Shown: piece by piece, positions 1 through 8,718 of the stretch
How the letters are laid out: each line of letters opens with the position of its first letter
How positions within the stretch are numbered: position 1 is the stretch's first letter
Assembly: GCA_023396225.1 (NCBI GenBank)
Contig: JAEWWT010000010.1
Span: 62,001-126,000 of the forward strand
Direction: 5' to 3'
From: Bacillota bacterium
Lineage (GTDB): Bacteria > Bacillota > Clostridia > Oscillospirales > Ruminococcaceae
Length of the DNA: 64,000 bases
The notes under the pieces: generated by a model
What the model was told of the DNA's origin: nothing
The model's input: the letters and a program-made list of their open reading frames with translations, nothing else
Database searches by the model: none
Made by a program: the position numbers and the translations under genes

Positions 1-108
1 GGAAAAATAACATAATATGTAGTATGATTTTATTATTATTATGCAATAAAATAATGGTTGCTTTTTTATTATTTATTAATAACATCATGAAATTATAATA
101 TTGTGATA

Positions 109-193
109 AGTCTGAAACGATTTTCAGACTGTGGGTTTTGCAATTTGTTATATATCTATAAATCATAACTGCAGAATGTAAAACTCAGAAAGG
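109..193 (+). promoter_or_regulatory. Structured 5' leader of the NYN gene
   Basis: A 9-bp hairpin (109-117 with 122-130, AGTCTGAAA/TTTCAGACT) is followed by an 11-bp helix with two G-U pairs, 132-142 (TGGGTTTTGCA) with 177-187 (TGTAAAACTCA). The 3' arm runs into the extended Shine-Dalgarno AGAAAGG at 187-193. The same arm-plus-SD layout precedes tcdA, the GntR gene and mcrC. Upstream of 109 I see only AT-rich sequence. The role (mRNA stability or translational control) is inferred. Confidence 0.5.
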
Positions 194-205
194 ATGGTCA
201 TGAAT

Positions 206-937
206 ATGATTACTGACAAAAGGTTTGCGGTGCTGATTGACGCCGAGAACGTTTCAGCGAAATATATTAAGCCTATACTTGACGAGTTGTCAAATGACGG
301 AATAATCACTTATAAACGTATTTATGGGGACTGGACAAACCCTACCCAGTGTTCATGGAAGTCAGTTCTTCTGAATCATTCCATTACACCAATCCAGCAG
401 TATTGCTATACTCAGGGCAAGAATTCTACTGACTCTGCTATGATAATAGATGCTATGGATATATTGTATTCAGGTAACGTAGACGGTTTCTGCATTGTTT
501 CAAGTGACAGCGATTTTACAAGACTTGCTGTAAGACTAAGAGAATCAGGCAAGCTTGTTATTGGAATGGGTGAAACAAAGACTCCTAATCCATTTATTCA
601 GGCTTGTAACAGCTTCAAGTACCTTGAGGTTATCAGCAGCAATACGTTAGAGAATACAAAACAGATTGAAAATGAGCCTGTAATTCTTACAAAAGACATG
701 ATAAGGGATGCAATCTGCATGATAATTGATGAAATCTCTGATGAGGATGGCTGGGCATCATTAAGCGAGATAGGGAACATTCTTATAAAGAGATACCCGA
801 ACTTTGACTACAGACATTTTAATTATCCGAAGCTTAGACCTTTTGTTGAGTCGCTGCGGGCTTTTGAAGTAAATTCAGAGCCAAGTATGGCAAATTCAAA
901 GGTTAAGGTAGTATATATTAGAAAAAAACTGAATTGA
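206..937 (+). CDS. NYN-domain (PIN-like) protein with C-terminal OST-HTH/LOTUS domain
   Basis: Predicted RNA-binding protein or nuclease of the LabA/NYN family. The N-terminal ~145 residues start with the acidic strand FAVLIDAENV and contain TDSAMIIDAMD and VSSDSDFTRLA, giving the conserved aspartates of the PIN-like active site. The last ~75 residues (DEDGWASLSEIGNIL...FDYRHFNYPKL) look like an OST-HTH/LOTUS RNA-binding domain. ATGs lie at 194, 200 and 206. The one at 194 abuts AGAAAGG, and related leaders in this window start 12 nt after that point, so 206 is preferred, with 200 possible. The HAD gene follows after 9 bp, so the two are probably cotranscribed. The NYN-LOTUS pairing is common in bacteria, but the RNA substrate is unknown. 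Confidence 0.85.
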   Translation: MITDKRFAVLIDAENVSAKYIKPILDELSNDGIITYKRIYGDWTNPTQCSWKSVLLNHSITPIQQYCYTQGKNSTDSAMIIDAMDILYSGNVDGFCIVSSDSDFTRLAVRLRESGKLVIGMGETKTPNPFIQACNSFKYLEVISSNTLENTKQIENEPVILTKDMIRDAICMIIDEISDEDGWASLSEIGNILIKRYPNFDYRHFNYPKLRPFVESLRAFEVNSEPSMANSKVKVVYIRKKLN

Positions 938-946
938 GGTACTGAC

Positions 947-1585
947 ATGAAAGAATTCAAGGCGGCAATTTTTGATCTTGACGGTACAATTGTTGACTCT
1001 AATTTTGTGTGGGAAAATATAGACAGAAAAATTCTTAAAAACCATGGCATCAGTTTATCAGATGAAGATATTATAGAGATGACAGCAATGTCCTATGAAG
1101 ATTGTATTGATAAAATGCAATCCCTTGGTATTCCTGAAAGCCATGACGAATTAAGAAAACAGCTTGATGATACGGCAATATATGAATACAGAAACAATAT
1201 TTTTCTGAAGGAATATGTGAAGGAATACTTTGATTATCTGAAGGCAAAGGGAATATATATTGCCCTTGCGACAGGTTCTCCTGAAAGATTGTATGAGCCT
1301 GTTCTGAGACATAACAGTATTTATGGCTATTTCGACGCTTTATGCTGTACTGACGAAGCAGGAAGAGACAAGGACTACCCCGATGTTTATCTTCTTTGTG
1401 CATCAAAAATAGGAGTTGCACCAGAGGATTGCATTGTATTTGAAGATCTGCTTAAAGGAGTAGTCAGTGCAAGGAATGCAGGAATGCAAACTGTTGGAGT
1501 TTATGACAAGTTTTCAGAAAAAGATATATTTTCTATTAAGACAATATGTGACAAATATATATACACTTTTGCCGAAATGATGTAA
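947..1585 (+). CDS. HAD superfamily hydrolase, beta-phosphoglucomutase-like
   Basis: Cytosolic phosphatase or phosphomutase of the haloacid dehalogenase superfamily, 212 residues. Motif I is FDLDGTIVDS near residue 9, with the nucleophile and general-acid aspartates. A helical cap follows (~15-85). Motif II is the serine/threonine in LATGSPERL, and motif IV is VFEDLLKGVVSARNAGM. The length and cap fit the PGMB/Gph-like subfamily; the sugar phosphate used cannot be told from sequence. The SD GAGG overlaps the stop of the NYN gene, pointing to translational coupling. No terminator separates it from the next gene, but that gene has its own promoter. Confidence 0.88.
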   Translation: MKEFKAAIFDLDGTIVDSNFVWENIDRKILKNHGISLSDEDIIEMTAMSYEDCIDKMQSLGIPESHDELRKQLDDTAIYEYRNNIFLKEYVKEYFDYLKAKGIYIALATGSPERLYEPVLRHNSIYGYFDALCCTDEAGRDKDYPDVYLLCASKIGVAPEDCIVFEDLLKGVVSARNAGMQTVGVYDKFSEKDIFSIKTICDKYIYTFAEMM

Positions 1586-1612
1586 AACAATAAAAATTAA
1601 TATGAAAATATA

Positions 1613-1641
1613 TTGAAATTGTTGAAAAAAGAGTGTATAAT
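1613..1641 (+). promoter_or_regulatory. Sigma-A-type promoter of the EAL-HDOD gene
   Basis: TTGAAA at 1613-1618, a 17-nt spacer, and TATAAT at 1636-1641. The coding start is 35 nt after the -10 box. Confidence 0.65.
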
Positions 1642-1676
1642 GATAATATTGTAATAATTGTATTGGGGGCGTAAAT

Positions 1677-2915
1677 ATGGATCCATATATAGTACGACAG
1701 GCAATAGCAGATGAAACACAAAACTCAATAGGTTACGAAATTTTATATGCAGATAACCAGTTTCAGAATGAACAGTCGGGTGATGCATCTGCTGCTAATG
1801 CAATAGATCACTTTTTATCTTCAATGGATTCAAACAGATTTCTTGACGGTAAAATTGCTTTTCTTACATTTACAAGAAATCTCCTTGTAAAAAAGATCCC
1901 GAAGCTTTTTACAACACAGAAGCTTGTTATACAAATTGAAGATTCATTGATAACAAATCCTTTGTCACATACGCTCATCACTAAATACAAGCAGAGTGGA
2001 TATAAGATTGCCGTTGTGGATTTTGAGTTTGCGCCAAGATATTTCAGTGTTCTTGATATTGTTGATTACATAAAAGTTGATTTCAGCAACATTGAAAATA
2101 AATCCCTCCAAAATGTTATCAGCATGGGTAAGTCTTTCGGAAAGACCGTTGTTGCATATAATGTTGAAACACAGGAAGCTTATGACCTAGCAAAGGAATG
2201 GGGCTGTAAGTACTTTCAGGGTACATTTGTTGCAGAAAAGCTCCCTTCTGCTATCAAAAAAATGAATTACCTCCAGGGTAACTTCTTTATGCTTATGGTA
2301 GCTGTTACAAAGGATGAACCTGATATTGATGAAATTGAGCAGATTATTTCGCGAGATGTTTCTCTGACATTTTCATTGCTGCGTCTTGTTAATTCAGCTT
2401 ATTTTGCATTGAGAAACAGAGCAAAATCAGTTAAGCAAGCTCTTGTTATTCTTGGACTTGGGCAGCTCAAGCAGTGGATTTACCTCCTCAGCTTCAAGCA
2501 GGACGACGGTTCTATGCCGGACGATCTTATCAAGATTTCATTCCTTCGTGCAAAATTTGCAGCATCTCTTAACGAGTATGCTTTTGATATGCCGATTTCT
2601 TATTCAGAAGCATATTTAATGGGAATGTTCTCAACACTTGGAAAGCTTATGCAGGCTCCTCTTGAAGAAGTTCTTTCACAGCTTCCTATCAGTGATGACA
2701 TTAAAATTGCTCTCATTAACAAAGAAGGCAGAGCAGGACTTTTGTTTAAGCTTATTCTTTCATATGAAAAGGCTGACTGGAAGACTATGTCTGAGGTTGC
2801 AACTCAGCTTGGAATTCCACTTAACATGATTGCACAGAAATACTTTGAGTGTGTTGAAGATGTAAATGAAACATGGGCAAGCCTTATGAGAAGTAATTCT
2901 GATTCAAAAGAATAA
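1677..2915 (+). CDS. EAL-HDOD signalling protein with degenerate EAL domain
   Basis: A 412-residue protein of the YuxH type: an EAL-like barrel (~1-200) followed by an HDOD domain (~205-400). The EAL signature is replaced by YEILYA, and the DDFG segment reads VVDFEF, so the c-di-GMP phosphodiesterase metal ligands are missing and the domain is unlikely to be catalytic. The HDOD part shows SLLRLVNSAYFALRNRAKSVKQALVILG, typical of the non-catalytic HD-related scaffold. Family knowledge suggests a regulatory or scaffold role, possibly c-di-GMP-related. It is monocistronic, with the SD GGGGGCG 5 nt before the ATG, its own promoter and a strong terminator. The pathway it controls cannot be inferred from its neighbours. 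Confidence 0.85.
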   Translation: MDPYIVRQAIADETQNSIGYEILYADNQFQNEQSGDASAANAIDHFLSSMDSNRFLDGKIAFLTFTRNLLVKKIPKLFTTQKLVIQIEDSLITNPLSHTLITKYKQSGYKIAVVDFEFAPRYFSVLDIVDYIKVDFSNIENKSLQNVISMGKSFGKTVVAYNVETQEAYDLAKEWGCKYFQGTFVAEKLPSAIKKMNYLQGNFFMLMVAVTKDEPDIDEIEQIISRDVSLTFSLLRLVNSAYFALRNRAKSVKQALVILGLGQLKQWIYLLSFKQDDGSMPDDLIKISFLRAKFAASLNEYAFDMPISYSEAYLMGMFSTLGKLMQAPLEEVLSQLPISDDIKIALINKEGRAGLLFKLILSYEKADWKTMSEVATQLGIPLNMIAQKYFECVEDVNETWASLMRSNSDSKE

Positions 2916-2929
2916 TAAATAAAATATTG

Positions 2930-2966
2930 GCGGCATTCATCATATTTCTGATGAATGCCGCTTTTT
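2930..2966 (+). terminator. Rho-independent terminator, probably bidirectional
   Basis: A perfect 13-bp stem, 2930-2942 (GCGGCATTCATCA) with 2949-2961, a 6-nt loop, then five T. It ends the EAL-HDOD gene and lies tail-to-tail with the radical SAM gene. Confidence 0.88.
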
Positions 2967-3852
2967 ATATGCCGTAAAGGTCAAAATCAGGTGTGTATTC
3001 TTCCTTTGCCGATGATTTTTCCTGCATATATCCCCTGAAACCCATGTCAACAGCTTTGTCATAAACATAATTGTACTCAAAGGATGATATGCGCCTGTTA
3101 ATTTCCTTGAACTCACTGCTTTTGTAAAACGGTGTATACTGGCTCATAATGCTTAGGAAGAAATCATTTATTGGAAGAATTTTATCCAACAGCTCAAGCA
3201 CTTTAACTGAATCATGGCGTCCTCCCGGAAGAACAAGATGGCGCACTATAACACCTTTTTCAGCAATACCGTTGCTGTCAAGGGTTATTGCTCCTGTCTG
3301 CCTGAACATCTCAGGGAGAGCTTTGCAGATAATGGAGCAGTAATCTTTTGCAGCAGAGTATTTATATGACAAATCTTCACTGCAATATTTAAAGTCAGTA
3401 AGGTAGATGTCAACATATCCGTCCAGCAACCTGATTGTATCAGCTGCCTCATATCCGCCACAGTTATATACAACTGGAATATTAAGCTTATGTTTTACTC
3501 TGTCAAGTGCCTCAATTATATGCAGGGAATATGGGGTAGGGCTGACAAGATTAATATTATGAGCCCCTTTTTCCTGCAGTTCAAGGAATATATCTGCCAG
3601 ACGTTCTGTGCTTATTTCCTTGCCGAAGTTTTCAGCGGATATCTTATAATTCTGACAATAGCAGCATTTTAGGTTACAGCCGGAGAAAAATACTGTTCCG
3701 GAGCCGTTAGTTCCTGAAATGCAAGGCTCCTCCCACATATGAAGATAAGCCTTTGTAAGCTTTATATTATTTCCGCATCCGCAGAATCCGGACGATGTTG
3801 TTCTGTCTGTACCGCATTCTCTCGGGCAGATTGTACATGCTAATAAATTCAA
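2965..3852 (-). CDS. PflX-like radical SAM Fe-S protein
   Basis: A 295-residue radical SAM enzyme of the COG1313/PflX type, related to pyruvate-formate-lyase activases. An N-terminal cysteine cluster (CTICPRECG...GFCGCG, ~6-27) precedes the cluster motif CNLKCCYC (CX3CX2C, ~59-66), which binds the SAM-cleaving 4Fe-4S cluster. Downstream segments such as DIYLTDFKY and VIVRHLVLPG match the TIM-barrel core. The start is TTG at 3850-3852, with a strong GGAGG 7 nt upstream. No candidate glycyl-radical substrate is encoded nearby, so the target is unknown; family members are often only loosely called PFL-activating. It lies upstream-to-downstream with the zinc-ribbon gene, 86 bp apart. Confidence 0.88.
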   Translation of the reverse strand: MNLLACTICPRECGTDRTTSSGFCGCGNNIKLTKAYLHMWEEPCISGTNGSGTVFFSGCNLKCCYCQNYKISAENFGKEISTERLADIFLELQEKGAHNINLVSPTPYSLHIIEALDRVKHKLNIPVVYNCGGYEAADTIRLLDGYVDIYLTDFKYCSEDLSYKYSAAKDYCSIICKALPEMFRQTGAITLDSNGIAEKGVIVRHLVLPGGRHDSVKVLELLDKILPINDFFLSIMSQYTPFYKSSEFKEINRRISSFEYNYVYDKAVDMGFRGYMQEKSSAKEEYTPDFDLYGI

Positions 3853-3938
3853 ATTAAGACCTCCGTGCTATTTGTATTACAAACACGATATATTATATCA
3901 CATTATGTTTAGTTTGTCACATATAGCAATTCGGAGAA

Positions 3939-5165
3939 TTAATCGAGATAGTCAACTTTACTGAATTCAGCATCCAGAACATTCTGATAAAAGTTGGATT
4001 GGCTCAGACGCTTTTTTGAAAGCACTTTTGTTATAATTGAAACCAGCAGGCAAATAAGTGTAAGACCTGCAATATATAAGTACATTATATCACACAGAAA
4101 ATAACTATAGGCAAAGAAAGCGCCTGCAAGCAAAGCAATGCACAGCAATGTACGGGTTGTGTATTTGTCGAAGCTATATTTTTTTTGTGCTTTTTTAAGG
4201 AGATTCTTATTTTTATTTATCCAGTCATTCTTTTCTTTTTGCTTAGCTCGCTTTAATTCTTCTTCATCTCTTTTTATTTTTTCAAACTCATCATCAATAC
4301 GTTTTATTTCCTGCAAAACCTTGTTACTGCTCTTTGAGTAAAGTTCTCTTTTAATATCAAGGAATGAATCCAGCACCTCAGAAATTGCCTTGCTTTCCTC
4401 CGGATCAAGATGAAGTGTATAGCTTCTGCGGACGTATTTCACTTTGATGTTCTTGTCATGTGAAGCAATAGCTTCAGGCTCTCCGATGTATTCAAATGCA
4501 GACAAAGCATATTGAGACATTTCCATTCCAAGGCGTACTGCTTTAATTGCTGTAAGAGCTGCCTGCCTGTCATTACCGATTTTATCAGCATTTATTATAT
4601 TACAGGTTATCTGACAATATCGTATAAGATATGAGATATTGCAGAGAAATTGCTTAATGAAATTTTTTGAATGCCTTGTTTTTATATATAATTTTTCTTC
4701 ATTGTATCTTATAGTTAGAAAATGATAAAGGTCATGACATATTAATACTTTGATGTTATTCTTTTCTGATTCTGATTCAAAACAAAATTCTAGTTTTTCC
4801 ATCAGTTCAGGAATAGTGTTAAAAAAAGCAGTGCATGAAATATAGGAATTTTCGGTTGATTTCAAAAGATAAAGACGTGAAATTTCTTTTCTGAAATATG
4901 CCTTAATATTATTTGAATCAAGTTCAAATATCTTGTTGTATAAGTAGTAACAGTTTTTGAACATATCATCGTTGAAAGCTTCATCAGCCTGTGTCACAAG
5001 CTTTTCTATATTTTCATTATATTCAGATAGATTTGTTTCATCAATTAAAATAATGTTATTTGCGTTAATTTGAGTGCCGCAAGCGTTGCAGAAGAAATCC
5101 GGATCATCAGTATTAAAATGAACAATATTTCCGCATGTCGGACATTTACCTGTTGATAATGACAT
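3939..5165 (-). CDS. Membrane protein with N-terminal zinc ribbon and coiled coil, unknown function
   Basis: I do not recognise the family. From the preferred start, residues ~5-33 form a zinc ribbon (CPTCG...CNACG). A helical region with a TPR-like segment follows (YYLYNKIFELDSNNIKAYF). Next comes a charged coiled coil near 290-335, and then two closely spaced membrane segments near 340-390 (LLCIALLAGAFFAYSYF, YLYIAGLTLICLLVSII). The bulk should therefore be cytosolic and held at the membrane by its C-terminus. GGAGG touches an ATG at 5174, but the ATG at 5165 has 9-nt spacing and is the better start. Similar zinc-ribbon/TPR membrane proteins occur in clostridia without an assigned role. Confidence 0.6.
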   Translation of the reverse strand: MSLSTGKCPTCGNIVHFNTDDPDFFCNACGTQINANNIILIDETNLSEYNENIEKLVTQADEAFNDDMFKNCYYLYNKIFELDSNNIKAYFRKEISRLYLLKSTENSYISCTAFFNTIPELMEKLEFCFESESEKNNIKVLICHDLYHFLTIRYNEEKLYIKTRHSKNFIKQFLCNISYLIRYCQITCNIINADKIGNDRQAALTAIKAVRLGMEMSQYALSAFEYIGEPEAIASHDKNIKVKYVRRSYTLHLDPEESKAISEVLDSFLDIKRELYSKSSNKVLQEIKRIDDEFEKIKRDEEELKRAKQKEKNDWINKNKNLLKKAQKKYSFDKYTTRTLLCIALLAGAFFAYSYFLCDIMYLYIAGLTLICLLVSIITKVLSKKRLSQSNFYQNVLDAEFSKVDYLD

Positions 5166-5547
5166 TGCAATCATCCTCCGTCTTAATTAACTCTATCAGG
5201 TATCCGATTACCTAAAAACACCTTTAATTGCAAAATTCAATGTGCAGATTACCGGATAACATATTTTTACTCTACATTATATTCCGTAGAAAATAAAAAT
5301 CTAATCGAATTAAAAGAAATATAACTCAAAAATAAAAAATAGCAATTTAATTAAAAATCAAGCAGGCTGCTTGTAATATATGACTAGTTGATTTTGTCGT
5401 GTTCTATAGAATTTATTGCTATTCTGCGTTATGAAAATTGCAATAAAATGATAAATATAATTAAAGGCTGAATTTCAGCATGCTTATGGTTATAATTTCT
5501 AATAAATCTGCATAAGAAAATATGAAGCTGTTTTGTTGCGAGGTGAA
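5166..5547. other. Intergenic region upstream of the two divergent genes
   Basis: AT-rich with no convincing ORF. A loose inverted repeat (GTATCCG near 5200, CGGATAAC near 5255) flanks the divergent start region. TATAAT at 5491-5496 may be the -10 box for the LysM-GH18 gene, but no good -35 element is visible. Confidence 0.4.
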
Positions 5548-5646
5548 GTTTTGTGATTTTTGAACTGTCGTTTAAAATTTTGTTAAGAAAAATACACAAA
5601 ACATCAAAGAGAGGAGGCATGCTTCAAGTGAAGCATAATTATAAAT
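5548..5646 (+). promoter_or_regulatory. Structured leader with SD-hairpin-start arrangement (GH18)
   Basis: Helix GTTTTGTG (5548-5555) with CACAAAAC (5595-5602) encloses 39 nt. The SD GAGGAGG follows (5611-5617). Between SD and start lies the 7-bp hairpin ATGCTTC (5619-5625)/GAAGCAT (5630-5636) with loop AAGT, then 10 nt to the ATG at 5647. The linear SD-ATG gap is 29 nt, far too long unless the hairpin forms. The region from the outer helix to the ATG is closely similar to the leader of the AraC gene near 24.4 kb. Confidence 0.6.
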
Positions 5647-6930
5647 ATGGAAATTTATGTAGTACAGCAAGGTGACAGTGTTTTTTCAATAGCACAGAAA
5701 TTTGGTGTTTCAGAACAAAGCATTTTAATTAATAACGGAATAGTTCTTCCGAATAAGCTTGTGTCTGGACAGTCAATTCTCATTTTGATTCCTGAAACGC
5801 AATACATTGTAAATCAGGGTGACACGCTTTATTCAATTGCTCAGAAATTCGGAACAACAGAATTATCAATTATCCAGAATAACCCTGTCCTTGTAGGTAG
5901 TAATAGTATCTCTATTGGTCAGGCTCTTACTATAAAATATAAGGATGAGAATAAGGTTAATAAGTATTCATGCGGATTTGCATATCCAAGTATTGATTTA
6001 AATATCCTTGAAATGAGTTTGCCTTATCTCACATATGTTATTATATTTGAGTATGGGTTTAACAGTGACGGATCACTTATTGTACCTGAGGACAGCGAAA
6101 TCAGAACACTTGCCATAAAGTACAAAACAGCAGCATTATTAAGTCTAACAACTATTGATAGTGAAGGAACATTCAGCACAGAAAAAGCAAGACAGCTCCT
6201 TAATGATAAGGAGCTGCAGACAAAGGTTCTTAATAATATGCTCAATGTAGTAAAAGAAAAAAATGCGGCAGGAATTGATATTGATTTTGAATTTGTGCCT
6301 CCTGAATTAAAGGAACAATATGCGTCTTTTATTGAACTGGCAGCACAAATTATGAATGATGCGGGTTTTATTATAAATACAGATCTTGCGCCCAAAACAT
6401 CGGGTACACAAAAGGGAACCCTCTATGAAGCTCATGATTATTCTGCAATTGGTGCGGTTGCAAACACAGTTTTTCTTATGACTTATGAATGGGGATATAC
6501 GTTCAGTTCACCACAGGCTGTTGCTCCAATAAATAAAGTTCAGCAGGTTGTAGATTATGCCCTTACTGAAATGCCGCCTGGTAAAATGTATCTTGGAATT
6601 CCAAACTATGCTTATGACTGGCCTCTGCCATATGAAAAAGGAGTTACTATGGCAACAACTATTGGTAATCTTACCGCAATTGAACGAGCTCAGGGATTTG
6701 GAGTTCCGATTAAATATGACGAAACCGCACAAACCCCATATTACAACTATACCGGTGAAGATGGAGTTATGCATGAAGTCTGGTTTGAAGATGTAAGGAG
6801 TATAAAAGCAAAGCTTGAACTTATTGTCAGGGAAAACATGCTTGGGGCAGGTTATTGGAATCTGATGAGACCGTTTCCTGCAAACTGGATGTTACTTAAT
6901 TATTATTTCAATATTAAAAAATTCTTATAA
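5647..6930 (+). CDS. Two LysM domains plus GH18 catalytic domain (SleL/YaaH-type)
   Basis: A 427-residue peptidoglycan-binding glycoside hydrolase. Two LysM repeats occupy ~1-48 (EIYVVQQGDSVFSIAQKFGV) and ~52-98. The remaining ~320 residues are a GH18 barrel with the catalytic signature GIDIDFEFV (DxDxE), whose glutamate is the general acid. LysM2-GH18 proteins of this length in spore formers are cortex-fragment N-acetylglucosaminidases (SleL/YaaH), and the SASP gene in this window supports that reading. No signal peptide is visible, as is usual for SleL-type coat proteins. A vegetative wall-turnover role cannot be excluded. The start is fixed by the SD-hairpin leader. Confidence 0.87.
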   Translation: MEIYVVQQGDSVFSIAQKFGVSEQSILINNGIVLPNKLVSGQSILILIPETQYIVNQGDTLYSIAQKFGTTELSIIQNNPVLVGSNSISIGQALTIKYKDENKVNKYSCGFAYPSIDLNILEMSLPYLTYVIIFEYGFNSDGSLIVPEDSEIRTLAIKYKTAALLSLTTIDSEGTFSTEKARQLLNDKELQTKVLNNMLNVVKEKNAAGIDIDFEFVPPELKEQYASFIELAAQIMNDAGFIINTDLAPKTSGTQKGTLYEAHDYSAIGAVANTVFLMTYEWGYTFSSPQAVAPINKVQQVVDYALTEMPPGKMYLGIPNYAYDWPLPYEKGVTMATTIGNLTAIERAQGFGVPIKYDETAQTPYYNYTGEDGVMHEVWFEDVRSIKAKLELIVRENMLGAGYWNLMRPFPANWMLLNYYFNIKKFL

Positions 6931-6959
6931 AAATAACCCCTTTTTTATATTATAAAACT

Positions 6960-6997
6960 CCATCAGAATATAAACATTTTTGTAAATATTCTGATGG
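6960..6997 (-). terminator. Terminator between GH18 and gdhA
   Basis: A 12-bp stem, CCATCAGAATAT (6960-6971) with 6986-6997. On the minus strand it is followed by a T-rich tract, so it mainly serves gdhA and may also stop the GH18 transcript. Confidence 0.7.
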
Positions 6998-7026
6998 GGT
7001 AATTATATAATTTAGTTTAAGATATT

Positions 7027-8376
7027 TTAATAAGCAACGCCCTGAGCAATCATAGCCTCTGCAACCTTTTCAAAGCCTGCAATATTTGCTCCAGCAACAA
7101 GATCATTCTTTAAGCCGTACTTTTCTGCTGCATCGTAAGCACTATGGAAAATATTAACCATAATGTCATTCAGCATCTTGTCAGTTTCTTCAAATGACCA
7201 ACTGCGGCGTGATGAATTCTGAGCCATTTCAAGACCTGATACAGCAACACCACCAGCATTTGCAGCCTTTGCAGGTGCAAAGAGAACTCCTGCCTTCTGG
7301 AATGCTTCAATTGCTTCTGGAGTTGAAGGCATATTAGCACCTTCAGCAACAGCAATTACTCCGTTTGCGATAAGTACCTTTGCATTTTCTCCATTAAGTT
7401 CATTCTGTGTAGCGGATGGAAGCGCAATATCACACTTAACATTCCAAATTCCGTTACAGCCTTCGTGATATTCAGAACCGCTTACCCTATCAGCATATTC
7501 CTTAATTCTTCCACGTTCAACTTCCTTGATCTGCTTAACTACGTCAAGATTAATGCCGTTAGGGTCATAAATATATCCAGCAGAGTCAGACATTGCAACA
7601 ACCTTGCCACCAAGAGCTGTAGCCTTCTGATTTGCATAAATTGCAACATTACCAGAACCTGAAATTACTACTGTCTTGCCGTTAAATGAATCGTTCTTCA
7701 TACACTTAAGCATTTCAGCTGTAATGTAGCAAACGCCATATCCAGTAGCTTCTGTTCTTGTAAGTGAGCCGCCATATGAAAGTCCCTTACCAGTAAGAAC
7801 TCCTGTGAATTCATTACGAAGACGCTTATACTGTCCATAAAGGAAACCAATTTCACGTCCGCCAACACCGATATCACCAGCTGGAACGTCAGTATCAGCA
7901 CCAATGTGCTTTGAAAGTTCTGTCATGAAACTCTGACAGAAGCGCATGATTTCATTGTCAGACTTGCCCTTAGGATCAAAATCACAACCACCCTTGCCGC
8001 CGCCCATTGAAAGGCCTGTAAGGCTGTTCTTGAAAATCTGTTCAAATCCGAGGAACTTGATAACTGAAAGAGTAACTGAAGGATGGAAACGAAGTCCTCC
8101 CTTGTATGGTCCGATTGCAGAATTGAACTGAATTCTGTATCCACGGTTTACCTGAACATTTCCATTGTCATCAACCCATGAAACACGGAACATAATCTGA
8201 CGTTCTGGCTCAACTATACGCTGAAGTATACCGGATTTTTCATACTTTGGATTAGCTTCGATTACAGGCTCCAATGATGTAATAACCTCATGTACTGCCT
8301 GAAGAAATTCTTTCTGATCAGGATTTTTTGCTTCTACTGCTTCGTAGACCTTCTTAGAATAATCCAACTTAAACAT
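7027..8376 (-). CDS. gdhA: NADP-type glutamate dehydrogenase
   Basis: A 449-residue hexameric-type glutamate dehydrogenase, interconverting 2-oxoglutarate plus ammonium and glutamate. The substrate-binding stretch GPYKGGLRFHP and the catalytic-lysine region SMGGGKGGCDFDPKGKS lie at ~90-135. The Rossmann fingerprint GSGNVA is near 236. Length and the DIGVGGREIGF motif fit the anabolic NADP enzyme. The start ATG has AAGGTG 7 nt upstream. The gene sits alone, preceded by a ~300-nt leader containing terminator-like hairpins, so expression is probably tuned by transcription attenuation, plausibly to nitrogen status. Confidence 0.97.
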   Translation of the reverse strand: MFKLDYSKKVYEAVEAKNPDQKEFLQAVHEVITSLEPVIEANPKYEKSGILQRIVEPERQIMFRVSWVDDNGNVQVNRGYRIQFNSAIGPYKGGLRFHPSVTLSVIKFLGFEQIFKNSLTGLSMGGGKGGCDFDPKGKSDNEIMRFCQSFMTELSKHIGADTDVPAGDIGVGGREIGFLYGQYKRLRNEFTGVLTGKGLSYGGSLTRTEATGYGVCYITAEMLKCMKNDSFNGKTVVISGSGNVAIYANQKATALGGKVVAMSDSAGYIYDPNGINLDVVKQIKEVERGRIKEYADRVSGSEYHEGCNGIWNVKCDIALPSATQNELNGENAKVLIANGVIAVAEGANMPSTPEAIEAFQKAGVLFAPAKAANAGGVAVSGLEMAQNSSRRSWSFEETDKMLNDIMVNIFHSAYDAAEKYGLKNDLVAGANIAGFEKVAEAMIAQGVAY

Positions 8377-8601
8377 TTTGATGCACCTTGCCCTTTCATT
8401 GCTCTATTAATTTAATCCCAGCAAGATGTATCCTGACAATACTTACTGAGAAGATTTGCGTTATCGACGCATCTGCAGATTCTGTTTTTATACATAGTTT
8501 AATAATACACGATAAACATATCCGACAACTTGATATTCAATTCTGCAGAGGTTCTGATTATTGTGAATTATGCCATGGTATCAACTTGCTTTTTTAAGAA
8601 T

Positions 8602-8683
8602 AAAAAAAATATGCGCCCCTATACCTTAAAAAAGGCAAAGTCGCACACGGAACCCGTTATGAAGACGTCTTTGTCTTTGTTAC
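8602..8683 (-). promoter_or_regulatory. Candidate attenuator in the gdhA leader
   Basis: Read on the minus strand, the first ~50 nt of the transcript can form a long hairpin: GACAAAGACG, a TCTT bulge, CATAACGG, loop GTT, then CCGTGTG and CGACTTTGCC, followed by six T. An overlapping alternative pairs TGTGCG with CGCATA around an inner stem TGCCTT/AAGGTA and is followed by eight T. The two share bases and exclude each other. This looks like an attenuator. I cannot assign the ligand or protein; an ANTAR- or nitrogen-linked mechanism is only a guess. Confidence 0.5.
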
Positions 8684-8689
8684 AATTGC

Positions 8690-8718
8690 ACTATACAACA
8701 CAATTCGCAATTTGTCAA
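8690..8718 (-). promoter_or_regulatory. Strong sigma-A promoter of gdhA
   Basis: On the minus strand, TTGACA (8713-8718), a 17-nt spacer and TATAGT (8690-8695). Transcription should start near 8683, giving a 5' UTR of about 300 nt. Confidence 0.8.
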
